This document shows, one piece after another, positions 54,675 to 62,689 of a stretch of 64,000 bases of DNA (its first letter is position 1; every line of letters starts with the position of its first letter). Location: the NCBI GenBank assembly GCA_027486345.1, contig JAIXPH010000064.1, positions 1-64,000 on the forward strand, in the 5' to 3' direction. Source of the stretch: Paracoccaceae bacterium (GTDB taxonomy: Bacteria; Pseudomonadota; Alphaproteobacteria; Rhodobacterales; Rhodobacteraceae). A program made the position numbers and the translations under genes. The notes beneath the pieces were generated by a model. That model saw nothing but the letters and a program-made list of their open reading frames with translations, had not been told where the DNA came from and did not search any database.

Positions 54675-56032
54675 CCGCGCCGCACCATATCGCCGTCATC
54701 GACATCGGCAAGACCAACGCAAAGCTCGCGCTGGTCGATCTTGCCGCGCGCACGGAGATTGCCGTGACGACGCGGCCCAACACCGTGCTGCCCGGCCCGC
54801 CCTATCCACATTTCGACACGGACGGCCATTGGGAGTTCCTGCTGGACGCCTTGGCGCGGTTTCAGGCAGAGTTCGGCATCGACGCCATTTCCATCACCAC
54901 GCACGGGGCGAGTGGCACGCTGCTGGCGGCGGACGGATCGCTGGCCGCGCCCGTGATTGATTACGAATGCGACGGCCCAGAGACGGTTGCCGCAGAGTAT
55001 GACGCCCTGCGACCCCCGTTTGCCGAGACGGGATCGCCCCGCCTGCCCGCAGGCCAGAATGTCGGCGCGCAAATCCATTGGCAGTTCCATATTGACCCCA
55101 CGCTGTCGGATCGCGTGGCCTATCTGGTGACCTACCCGCAATACTGGGGGCATCGTCTGACAGGCCGCTTGGCGACGGATGTCACCTCCATCGGGTGTCA
55201 CACCGATCTGTGGAACCCTTGGACGGGGCAGCCGTCCTCGCTCGTGGCGAAGCTGGGACTGACGGGCAAGATCGCGCCCACGCTGAAATCGGGCGATATC
55301 CTTGGCCCCATCCTGCCCGAGATTGCCGCGCGCTGTGGGCTGGACCCTGCCACCCCGGTCACTTGCGGCATCCATGACAGCAACGCCTCGCTCCTGCCGC
55401 ATCTGATCGACCGGACGGGGGCGTTTTCGGTCGTCTCGACCGGCACATGGGTGGTGATGCTGGCGGTAGGCGGGGAGGCCGTCACGCTGGACCCAGACCG
55501 CGACACGCTGGTGAATGTGAATGCCTTTGGCCAACCCACCCCATCCGCCCGCTTCATGGGCGGGCGGGAGTATGAGGTGATCCGCCACGGCCGCGCGCCC
55601 GTTGCCACTCTGACCGATGAGCGCTTCGTTCTGGAAACCGGAACGATGATGCTTCCCGCCGTCCAGCACGGCAGCGGTCCTTTCCCGCATCGCTCGATGT
55701 CATGGCTTGGCCCCGACCGCAGCGATGCTTCTGAGGAGGTGGCGCTTGGCTTTTACCTCGCGCTGATGACGGCGGAGTCGCTTTCGATGATCGGCGCGCA
55801 AGGCCCGGTGATCGTCGAAGGCCCATTCGCGCAAAACCCGTTCTTCCGCCGCATGCTGCGCGCGGCGACGGGGCGGCAAGTGTTGGTGTCGCAAACCCGC
55901 ACGGGCACGGCGATTGGCGCGGCGCTGCTTTACGCCGACAAGGCCCCCACCCCACCGAGCATGGCCGAAGAACCCGACCCCGGCCCTGCCCATGCCACCT
56001 ATGCGGCGCAGTGGCGGGCGGCGGTGGGTTAA
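54671..56032 (+). CDS. rhaK: FGGY-family rhamnulokinase
   Basis: A 453-residue kinase with the N-terminal phosphate loop [42 protein letters not shown], and the C-terminal-half signature [13 protein letters not shown] and [17 protein letters not shown]. It phosphorylates L-rhamnulose for the RhaD aldolase. In R. leguminosarum, as I recall, this kinase is also required for transport activity. ATG 54671 overlaps the mutarotase. The stop TAA shares GTTAAC with the opposing GntR-gene stop. Confidence 0.88.
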   Translation: MTAPHHIAVIDIGKTNAKLALVDLAARTEIAVTTRPNTVLPGPPYPHFDTDGHWEFLLDALARFQAEFGIDAISITTHGASGTLLAADGSLAAPVIDYECDGPETVAAEYDALRPPFAETGSPRLPAGQNVGAQIHWQFHIDPTLSDRVAYLVTYPQYWGHRLTGRLATDVTSIGCHTDLWNPWTGQPSSLVAKLGLTGKIAPTLKSGDILGPILPEIAARCGLDPATPVTCGIHDSNASLLPHLIDRTGAFSVVSTGTWVVMLAVGGEAVTLDPDRDTLVNVNAFGQPTPSARFMGGREYEVIRHGRAPVATLTDERFVLETGTMMLPAVQHGSGPFPHRSMSWLGPDRSDASEEVALGFYLALMTAESLSMIGAQGPVIVEGPFAQNPFFRRMLRAATGRQVLVSQTRTGTAIGAALLYADKAPTPPSMAEEPDPGPAHATYAAQWRAAVG

Positions 56033-56763
56033 CCTGCGGCCCCTTTGGGCAAAGTCACCTTGCCCAGATAATTGTGCTGCATGAAGTCGATGAAATTGTG
56101 CTGGAACTGGCGGGTATGGGCATGGGCCAGATGATCCGCCCGCTCCACATCACGCTGACGAATGGCGTCGAGCATCTCTTCATGCTCATCGGTCAGCAAA
56201 AGCCCTCCCTGCCCCTTTTCCAGAAACTCGAAATGCAGGTGCAGCATCCGCCGCCCCTGATTGAGCAGGCGGTCATAAAACGCCGACAGGTAAGGGTTCC
56301 GCCCCGCATGGGCGATGGCCATGTGAAAGGCGCGGTTCGCCTCGGACATGGCCAGATGGTTGCGGGTTTTCACCGCCGCCACAAAATCGCGCTGGCGTTT
56401 GGCGATGGTGGCCAGATCGGTTTCCGTCCGCAATTCAGCCGCAAGACGGGTGTTCATGCGTTGGGCAATGTCCAAGGCTTCGACGTATTTCGGGAAACTT
56501 TGGATATCGATCGGGGCCACGATGGTGGAGCGGTTGGCGAGTGTCACCACCAACTCCTCTCCCGCCAGTCGGATCAACGCCTCGCGCACCGGTGAGCGGG
56601 ACATGCCAAAACGCTCCGCCAAGGTGGTTTCATCCAAGAGCGCGCCGGGGGCCAAGGCCAGCGACAAAATCTCATCCCGCAGCGAGTCATAGGCAAAGCG
56701 CACACCGCTGCCCTTGGCGCGTTTGGGTTCCACCTCGTCAGGGGGGGGGATGGTTGGCGGCAT
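56029..56763 (-). CDS. GntR-family (FadR/FCD) transcriptional regulator
   Basis: A 244-residue protein. The GntR winged helix reads FAYDSLRDEILSLALAPGALLDETTLAERFGMSRSPVREALIRL (residues about 22-66) and the FCD effector domain follows, with metal-binding His residues in SEANRAFHMAIAHAG and DEHEEML. It is divergent from the DapA-like gene with about 145 bases between, so it is the likely local repressor of the hydroxyproline-type operon. ATG 56763 follows GGAAAGACCGCC; the frame extends to a TTG at 56790. Confidence 0.88.
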   Translation of the reverse strand: MPPTIPPPDEVEPKRAKGSGVRFAYDSLRDEILSLALAPGALLDETTLAERFGMSRSPVREALIRLAGEELVVTLANRSTIVAPIDIQSFPKYVEALDIAQRMNTRLAAELRTETDLATIAKRQRDFVAAVKTRNHLAMSEANRAFHMAIAHAGRNPYLSAFYDRLLNQGRRMLHLHFEFLEKGQGGLLLTDEHEEMLDAIRQRDVERADHLAHAHTRQFQHNFIDFMQHNYLGKVTLPKGAAG

Positions 56764-56812
56764 GGCGGTCTTTCCGGCTGGGCGGGTCAAGCCTAGCGGC
56801 GATGTGCTTTCA

Positions 56813-56859
56813 TGTCGACACAGGATATTTTGCGATTGACCTGTCGGCTAGGTGTCGGC
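56813..56859. promoter_or_regulatory. Candidate operator in the GntR/DapA-like divergent promoter
   Basis: The palindrome TGTCGACA (56813-56820) is followed by two direct TGTCGGC copies (56842-56848 and 56853-56859), spaced one helical turn apart. Related half-sites in this small region suggest binding by the divergent GntR protein. Confidence 0.35.
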
Positions 56860-56908
56860 AAGGTCCGGGTCAAAGCCCCGCCGTCGCGGCGCATGCACAG
56901 GTGATCCC

Positions 56909-57793
56909 ATGCTGAATCTTCAGGGCGTGATGCCCGCCCTTGTGACGCCCTTTGATGCCGCCGGGGCCATCGACTTTGCCGCGCTTGGCCGCCACATGAC
57001 CGCCCTGCGCGCGGCGGGTGTGTCGGGCTGGGTGCCCTGCGGATCATCGGGCGAATACAACCTGATGAGCGATGCCGAACGCGACGCCGTCTTGGCCTTC
57101 GTCAAGGACTTCGCGCTGCCGGGGGAAACCCTGATCGCCGGGACCAACGCGCCCTCCACCGCGGGCGTCATCGCCAATACGGCGCGGGCCAAGGCGATGG
57201 GTTATCACGCGGTGCTGTTGGCCGTGCCCTTCTACACCAAGCCGACACAGGCCGAAATCATCCGCCATTTCAATGCGGTCACCGCGGCGACGGAGATGGA
57301 TGTGGTGCTCTACTCCTATCCCGGCAAAGACGGGGTCGAGATCGGGTATGAGGCGTTGGATGCCCTCGCCGACAATCCGCGCATCATCGGGATCAAGGAA
57401 TCCTCGGGCGTCATGCAGCGCGCGATTGGCATCTCCACCCGCTATGCGGGGCGGGTGCAACTGGTGTCAGGCTCGGACGATATCGCATGGGACTTCATGC
57501 ACTGGGGCGCGGATAGCTGGATCTGTGGCCCGGCCAATTGCATGGCCAAGCCGGTGTGCGAGATGGACGCCGCCTTCCGCGCGGGGGATCATGCCCGCGC
57601 CAAGTCGATCATGACGGCGATCTGGCCCGCGATGAACGTGCTGGAGTCTGGCAAGTTCGTGCAGAAACTGAAATATGGCTGCGAATTGCAGGGCAATCCG
57701 GTGGGGGAGTGCCGCCTGCCCTTTGGCCCGCTGACCGATGCTGAAAAGGCCGAATTCGCCGCCGCGATGCAGCCAATTCTGAACTGGTCATGA
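56909..57793 (+). CDS. DapA-family lyase/deaminase, likely pyrroline-4-hydroxy-2-carboxylate deaminase
   Basis: A 294-residue DHDPS/NAL-family barrel with GVMPALVTPFDAAGAIDFAAL, PCGSSGEYNLMSDAER (the GTTGE-like loop), VVLYSYPGKDGVEIG and the Schiff-base lysine in IIGIKESSG (about residue 165). The downstream D-amino-acid dehydrogenase and proline-racemase-family genes point to deamination of the pyrroline formed from cis-4-hydroxy-D-proline (LhpC role). A sugar-acid lyase remains possible. ATG 56909 follows GGTGAT. ATGA overlap with the next gene. Confidence 0.78.
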   Translation: MLNLQGVMPALVTPFDAAGAIDFAALGRHMTALRAAGVSGWVPCGSSGEYNLMSDAERDAVLAFVKDFALPGETLIAGTNAPSTAGVIANTARAKAMGYHAVLLAVPFYTKPTQAEIIRHFNAVTAATEMDVVLYSYPGKDGVEIGYEALDALADNPRIIGIKESSGVMQRAIGISTRYAGRVQLVSGSDDIAWDFMHWGADSWICGPANCMAKPVCEMDAAFRAGDHARAKSIMTAIWPAMNVLESGKFVQKLKYGCELQGNPVGECRLPFGPLTDAEKAEFAAAMQPILNWS

Positions 57794-59022
57794 CGACGGT
57801 TGTCATCGGCGCAGGCATCATCGGCACGGCCATCGCGCATGATCTGCAAAAGCGCGGGCGGCAGGTGGTGCTGCTGGACCGGGACGCGCCGGGACGGGGG
57901 GCGTCATTCGGCAATATGGCCTCGATTGCCGTGACCGAATTCATGCCCGCCTCGCGCCCGGCGGTCTGGCGGCAAATCCCCGGCTGGATGCTGGACCCCG
58001 AAGGTCCGGTGCGGGTGCGCCCGTCCTATATGCCGCGCCTTGTGCCGTGGTTTTTGCGCTTCATCGCGGCCTCGCGTCCCGCCAAACTGCGGGAGCTAGA
58101 GGCGCAGGGGGCGGCGCTTTGCGCGCGGTCTTTGAGTGATACGCTGGATTTGCTGCGCGAGACGGGGCTGAGCGATCAGATCAGCGACGAAGGCTGTCTC
58201 TCGCTTTACACCGATGAGGCAGAGTTCAAGGCCGACCGCGTTCATATCGACATCCTTGAACGCTTCGGCGTCGCGCATGAGGTGATCGGGCGGCAGGCCA
58301 TCAAGGCGTTGGAGCCGGAACTGTCCGACAAGATCGGTCTGGCCGTGCTATTCCCGAACAATCGGTCGATGAAAGACCCCTACCGGCTGGTGCTGGCCTT
58401 GGCCGACCGCTTCACCGCCTTGGGCGGGCGGATCGAACGCGGCGAGGCGGTGAGGTTTGTCAGGAATGACCGCATCCGCGAGGTCGTGCTGAAAGACGGT
58501 CGCCGTCTGGCGGCGGAGGAGGTGGTGATCTGCGCCGGGGCCTATAGCGGCACACTCGCCAAGGATTTGGGCGAGCCGATCCCGCTGGAGACCGAGCGCG
58601 GCTATCACACCCAGATCATGGCCCCCGGCCTGTCGATGAAGCATTCGATCATCTGGCCCGCCCGCGCCTTTATGGTCACCCCCACCGCTGGCGGCATCCG
58701 CGTTGGCGGCACGGTGGAGATGGCGGGATTGGACGCCGCCCCCGATTACCGCCGCAGCAAAGTTACGGTCAAGCGCGCCAAGGAAGCGCTGCCCAACCTG
58801 CAAGTTGAGCAGGCCACCGAATGGATGGGCCACCGCCCCGCCCTGCCCGATACGGTGCCGATCCTGTCGGCTTCTGCCCGCACGAAAGGGGTTTTCTATG
58901 CCACCGGTCATGGCCATCTTGGCCTGACCTATGCCGCCACCACGGCACGGCTGATGGGGGAGTTGGTGACCGGGGCAAAACCGTCCTTGAACCTGCACCC
59001 CTACCGCATCGACCGTTTCTGA
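57790..59022 (+). CDS. FAD-dependent D-amino-acid (hydroxy-D-proline) dehydrogenase, DadA-like
   Basis: A 410-residue DAO-family flavoprotein. The N-terminal FAD motif is VVIGAGIIGTAIAHDLQKRGRQVVLLDRD and the C-terminal FAD-binding segment is GVFYATGHGHLGLTYAATTARLMGEL. It probably oxidises cis-4-hydroxy-D-proline to the pyrroline used by the DapA-like enzyme, passing electrons to the respiratory chain. It is translationally coupled to that gene. Confidence 0.82.
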   Translation: MTTVVIGAGIIGTAIAHDLQKRGRQVVLLDRDAPGRGASFGNMASIAVTEFMPASRPAVWRQIPGWMLDPEGPVRVRPSYMPRLVPWFLRFIAASRPAKLRELEAQGAALCARSLSDTLDLLRETGLSDQISDEGCLSLYTDEAEFKADRVHIDILERFGVAHEVIGRQAIKALEPELSDKIGLAVLFPNNRSMKDPYRLVLALADRFTALGGRIERGEAVRFVRNDRIREVVLKDGRRLAAEEVVICAGAYSGTLAKDLGEPIPLETERGYHTQIMAPGLSMKHSIIWPARAFMVTPTAGGIRVGGTVEMAGLDAAPDYRRSKVTVKRAKEALPNLQVEQATEWMGHRPALPDTVPILSASARTKGVFYATGHGHLGLTYAATTARLMGELVTGAKPSLNLHPYRIDRF

Positions 59023-59032
59023 AAGGACCGCC

Positions 59033-60049
59033 ATGCGCTTTGCCCGCACCCTGCAAACCGTCGATGTCCATTGCGCGGGCGAGATCGGGCGCGTCATCAC
59101 AGGGGGCGTCTTGAACATCCCCGGTGCGACGATGGCCGAGAAACTGCTGCACCTGAACACGGTGGATGACAGCTTGCGGCGGTGGTTGTGTTCGGAACCG
59201 CGCTCTGGCCCTGCCGGGTCGTTCTGCCTGCTGCTGCCCGCCTGCGATCCGGCGGCGGATGTCGGGCTGATCGTGCTGCAACCCGATCAGGCGCATGCGA
59301 TGTCAGGCTCAAACGCCATGTGCGCGACGACGGCCCTGCTGGAAACCGGGATGATCCCGATGGTGGAACCCGTGAGCGTGGTGACTTTCGACACCGCTGC
59401 CGGGTTGGTGAAGGCGACGGCCACCTGTCAGGGCGGCAAGGTGGTCAAGGTCACGCTGGACATGCCGCCGTCTTTTGTCACGCGCCAAGATGCGGTGATT
59501 GAGACGCCAGAATGGGGCACGCTGCGCTATGACCTGTGCTTCGGCGGGGTGTTTTATGCGCTGGTGGATGTGGATCAGATCGGCCTGACGATCACGCCGG
59601 AGAATGCCCGCGCCTTGGCGATGACCGGGGTGGACCTGCGCAACCGCATCGCGGCGGTGGAGCCTGCCTTGCACCCCACGACGCCCGCGCTGCACGGTCT
59701 GGCATATGTCATGTTCCGTGCGCGCGAAGCGGATGGCAGCTTGCGGACCTGCACCACCTTGCGCCCCGGTCGGGTGGACCGCTCGCCTTGTGGGACGGGG
59801 TCGAATTCCAACATGGCCTCGGCCCATGCGCGCGGTCGCGTCAGGCCGGGGGATGTGGTGACCTCGCGTTCCATCATCGGGGGGGAGTTTGTGACGGAGT
59901 TTGTCGCGGAGACCACCGTTGGCCCCTATCCGGCCACGCAAAACCGCGTCTCGGGTCAGGCGTGGATATATGGGATCAGCCAGATCGGGCTGGACCCGAG
60001 CGATCCGTTCCCGCAGGGGTTCACGCTGTCGGACACTTGGGGAAGTTGA
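59033..60049 (+). CDS. Proline-racemase-family hydroxyproline epimerase/dehydratase with Ser/Cys active site
   Basis: A 338-residue protein. The first active-site loop is AMSGSNAMC (Ser91 in the catalytic position normally held by Cys) and the second is DRSPCGTGSNSN (Cys253). Cys/Cys members are 4-hydroxyproline 2-epimerases or proline racemases, and Cys/Thr members are trans-3-hydroxyproline dehydratases. Ser/Cys members have been reported with dehydratase and weak epimerase activities. The operon needs an epimerase to feed the D-amino-acid dehydrogenase, but the residue pair leaves dehydratase activity open. TGATG overlap with the next gene. Confidence 0.85.
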   Translation: MRFARTLQTVDVHCAGEIGRVITGGVLNIPGATMAEKLLHLNTVDDSLRRWLCSEPRSGPAGSFCLLLPACDPAADVGLIVLQPDQAHAMSGSNAMCATTALLETGMIPMVEPVSVVTFDTAAGLVKATATCQGGKVVKVTLDMPPSFVTRQDAVIETPEWGTLRYDLCFGGVFYALVDVDQIGLTITPENARALAMTGVDLRNRIAAVEPALHPTTPALHGLAYVMFRAREADGSLRTCTTLRPGRVDRSPCGTGSNSNMASAHARGRVRPGDVVTSRSIIGGEFVTEFVAETTVGPYPATQNRVSGQAWIYGISQIGLDPSDPFPQGFTLSDTWGS

Positions 60050-60795
60050 TGCTTTACGGCCAGACCATCCTTGTGACCGGGGCCACCGGGGCGATTGGGC
60101 GGGCGATCTGCCTTGCCTTGGCGCAAGACGGGGCAAAAGTGCTGATCCATTACAGCCGCAACCGCGCGGCGGCAGAGGGTCTTCTGGCAGATATCAACGG
60201 CCAAGGCGCGATCCTCTGCGCCGACCTCTCTGACCCGGCCGCGCCCGAACAGCTTTGGGCCGAGGCCACGGCCCTTGGCCCCGTCACTGGCCTTGTCAAC
60301 AACGCAGGCATCCGCTCTGAAGTCTCCATCGACGCCCCCATGCAAGATTGGCAATCCGTCTGGGCGCGGGAGTTTCGGGTGAATTTTCTGGCCGCCGCAG
60401 ACCTGACCAAATGTGCGATCCAGAGCTTTCGCGCGCAAGGCGGCGGGCGGATCGTCAATATGGCCAGCCGTGCGGGGCAGCGGGGCTATACCTCAAGCTC
60501 CATGGCCTATGGTGCCTCAAAAGCCGCGCTGATCAACCTGACCAAATCCGTCGCACAAAGCCACGGGGCCGAGGGCATCACCGCCATCGCCATTGCACCG
60601 GGTTGGGTGCGGACCGAGATGGCGGAAAGCTACATCGCCCAGTATGGCGAGGCAGCGGCGCTGGCGGGCATCCCAATCGGGCGGATGGCGAGCCCACAGG
60701 AGATCGGGGAATTGACCGCCTTTCTGTTTCGTCCGACACAGATGTCGATGAACGGGGCGGTGCTGGATGTGAACGGCGGCAGCTATCTGCGCTAA
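60049..60795 (+). CDS. Short-chain dehydrogenase/reductase
   Basis: A 248-residue classical SDR with TGATGAIGRAICLAL (cofactor loop), LVNNAGIRSE, active-site Ser in NMASRAGQRGY, YGASKAALINL (YxxxK) and GAVLDVNGGSYLR at the C-terminus. ILIHYSRN after the second strand suggests NADP preference. It starts at ATG 60049, overlapping the racemase-family stop. The substrate is unknown; the operon context suggests a step in the same catabolic route. Confidence 0.8.
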   Translation: MLYGQTILVTGATGAIGRAICLALAQDGAKVLIHYSRNRAAAEGLLADINGQGAILCADLSDPAAPEQLWAEATALGPVTGLVNNAGIRSEVSIDAPMQDWQSVWAREFRVNFLAAADLTKCAIQSFRAQGGGRIVNMASRAGQRGYTSSSMAYGASKAALINLTKSVAQSHGAEGITAIAIAPGWVRTEMAESYIAQYGEAAALAGIPIGRMASPQEIGELTAFLFRPTQMSMNGAVLDVNGGSYLR

Positions 60796-60805
60796 GGGGG
60801 TGACT

Positions 60806-61558
60806 ATGCGTTTCCAAGACAAGACAGTGATCGTGACAGGCGGCGCGGGCGGCATCGGAGCGGCGATTGCCAGCCGCTTTGCGTCCGAAGGCGCGCAGGT
60901 GATCGTCACCGACGTGAACGGCGACGGGGCGGAGACTGTCGCGGACGGCATTCGCGCCACCGGGGGCCGGGCGCGCGCCTTTGCCGCCGATATCTCGACC
61001 GCCGAAGGCTGCCAGTCGATCATCGCCGATGTGATGGCGACCGAAGCCCGGATCGACGTGCTGTGCAACAACGCGGGCCTGATGCGGCGTGGTAATATCC
61101 TGTCGATCACGGCAGAGGATTGGCGTCTGTCCTTTGCCGTCAACATCGATGCCATGTTCCACACCTGCGCCGCAGCGCTTCCGCATATGATCGCGGGCGG
61201 CGGCGGGGCGATTGTCAACACCGCCTCGCAATGGGGGCTGCATCCGGCACCCAACCACATCGCCTATAACGTGACCAAGGCAGCGGTGGCGAGTTTCACC
61301 CAGAACCTTGGCCGCGATTACGCGCCGCAGAAAATCCGCGTCAATGCCGTTTGCCCGGGCGAAATCCACACGCCCATGCTGGAATCGGGCGTCAAACGCT
61401 CGGGCCGCACGATGGCGGATCTGGACAAGCTGGTGCCCTATGGCCGCGTCGGCAGACCCGAAGAGGTGGCCGCCTTGGTGGCCTTCCTTGCCAGCGAGGA
61501 GGCCGCGTTCATGTGCGGATCGCTGGTGGAAATCACCGGGGCGCAGGCGGTGGCCTGA
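60806..61558 (+). CDS. Short-chain dehydrogenase/reductase
   Basis: A 250-residue SDR with TGGAGGIGAAIASRF, VIVTDVNGDG (acidic residue after strand 2, NAD-type), CNNAGLMRRG, NTASQWGLHP, YNVTKAAVASF (YxxxK) and a C-terminal GSLVEITGAQAVA. AAGGGGG five bases before ATG 60806 favours that start over GTG 60800. It lies 10 bases after the previous SDR, ending the operon. The substrate is unknown. Confidence 0.8.
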   Translation: MRFQDKTVIVTGGAGGIGAAIASRFASEGAQVIVTDVNGDGAETVADGIRATGGRARAFAADISTAEGCQSIIADVMATEARIDVLCNNAGLMRRGNILSITAEDWRLSFAVNIDAMFHTCAAALPHMIAGGGGAIVNTASQWGLHPAPNHIAYNVTKAAVASFTQNLGRDYAPQKIRVNAVCPGEIHTPMLESGVKRSGRTMADLDKLVPYGRVGRPEEVAALVAFLASEEAAFMCGSLVEITGAQAVA

Positions 61559-61579
61559 CCCCATCGGCTGGGGGACCGA

Positions 61580-62509
61580 TCACGCCGCTTGCGAAAGATC
61601 GGTCGACTCTGCCTCGATCCGGGCGCGGACGATGCCGTAGCGCCAGCGCTGGCCGGTGCTTTCGACGCGGCTTTGATAGAACAACGTCAGATCGGTTCCA
61701 TCGACCACCACGGTCGAATGGCCATTTTCGCCCACACCGTCCGGCATCAAGACGGGGCCAAGGCTGTGATACGGCCCCTCGACCCGTTCGGCGGTGGCAA
61801 AGAAGACGCGCTGCCGCGTGCCGCGCTGGCCTTCGGGCAAGAAGCAGGTGGCGTTCAGCATCACCCGCCCGTCGGGCAGTTCCACGAGTTGCGGCCCCTC
61901 CAGCCCCCATTCGTAATCGGGCTGGTCCTTGGCATTGTGGTGGGGGATGTCCTCATGCCCCAGAATCCGTCCCATGCGCTGCCATGGGCCGAACCATGTG
62001 TTCGACAGGCTGCGGGCCAGAAACACCTCGGGCTGCGGGACGCGGTCGAATTCGGGCATGGCGGAATAGACGATGTATTTCTGCCCGCCAATCACCGCCG
62101 GGTGCGGGTCATAGATGCCATGCTCTTCGGTCCCTTCCAGCGCGGCAAAGGCCGAGGGCAGCGCCACCCATGTGAACCCGTCATTGGAGACCAGATGTTC
62201 GCACCGCCCGCCCGCACGCATGAATTCAGTCTGGATGTACATGTGGAACACCCCGCCTTCGAACACCACGCCCGGTGCTGCGACGCCCGATCCGCTGACC
62301 GGAAGCAGGATCAGCGGTTCCTGCTGCCAAGGCCCCTCAAGCGCCGGGGCGGTGGCGTGATAGACCAGCCATGTTTCCGAGGTCACCGTGCCGCCAGAGC
62401 CGAAGATGTGCCAGCGCGCGCCATCCCAGACCGGGCACGGGTCCTTCACATCATCCAGACCCTGCGGCTGGAACAGCGGAAAGCGGTTTTCAGCGAATGT
62501 CAGTCTCAT
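61580..62509 (-). CDS. Five-bladed beta-propeller glycosidase-like protein (GH43/GH32 type)
   Basis: A 309-residue cytoplasmic protein with propeller repeats: DVKDPCPVWDGARWHIFGSGG near the N-terminus (the catalytic-base-like Asp after DV), SETWLVYHA, GVVFEGGVFHMYIQ, GIYDPHPAVIGGQKYIVYSA, EGPQLVELPDGRVMLNATCF, and HSTVVVDGTDLTLFYQ. The arrangement resembles the GH43 and GH130 clan, but I cannot assign a family. ATG 62509 follows GGGACAGGGCC. No signal peptide. It converges with the SDR operon. Confidence 0.6.
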   Translation of the reverse strand: MRLTFAENRFPLFQPQGLDDVKDPCPVWDGARWHIFGSGGTVTSETWLVYHATAPALEGPWQQEPLILLPVSGSGVAAPGVVFEGGVFHMYIQTEFMRAGGRCEHLVSNDGFTWVALPSAFAALEGTEEHGIYDPHPAVIGGQKYIVYSAMPEFDRVPQPEVFLARSLSNTWFGPWQRMGRILGHEDIPHHNAKDQPDYEWGLEGPQLVELPDGRVMLNATCFLPEGQRGTRQRVFFATAERVEGPYHSLGPVLMPDGVGENGHSTVVVDGTDLTLFYQSRVESTGQRWRYGIVRARIEAESTDLSQAA

Positions 62510-62689
62510 GGCCCTGTCCCCGGGATACCCGGCCCCTCGGTTTGAGTGCGGCAATCGCGTTTTGCGCCGCTGCCTGACATGTGACACAACCCACGGGAGA
62601 ATCTCAATGCTCCCTAGGGATGGGGCGGGCCATCATTCCGCAGGGGTGACCCGGAAGTCGCACTCCGGCCCATCATTCCCGCGACAAGG

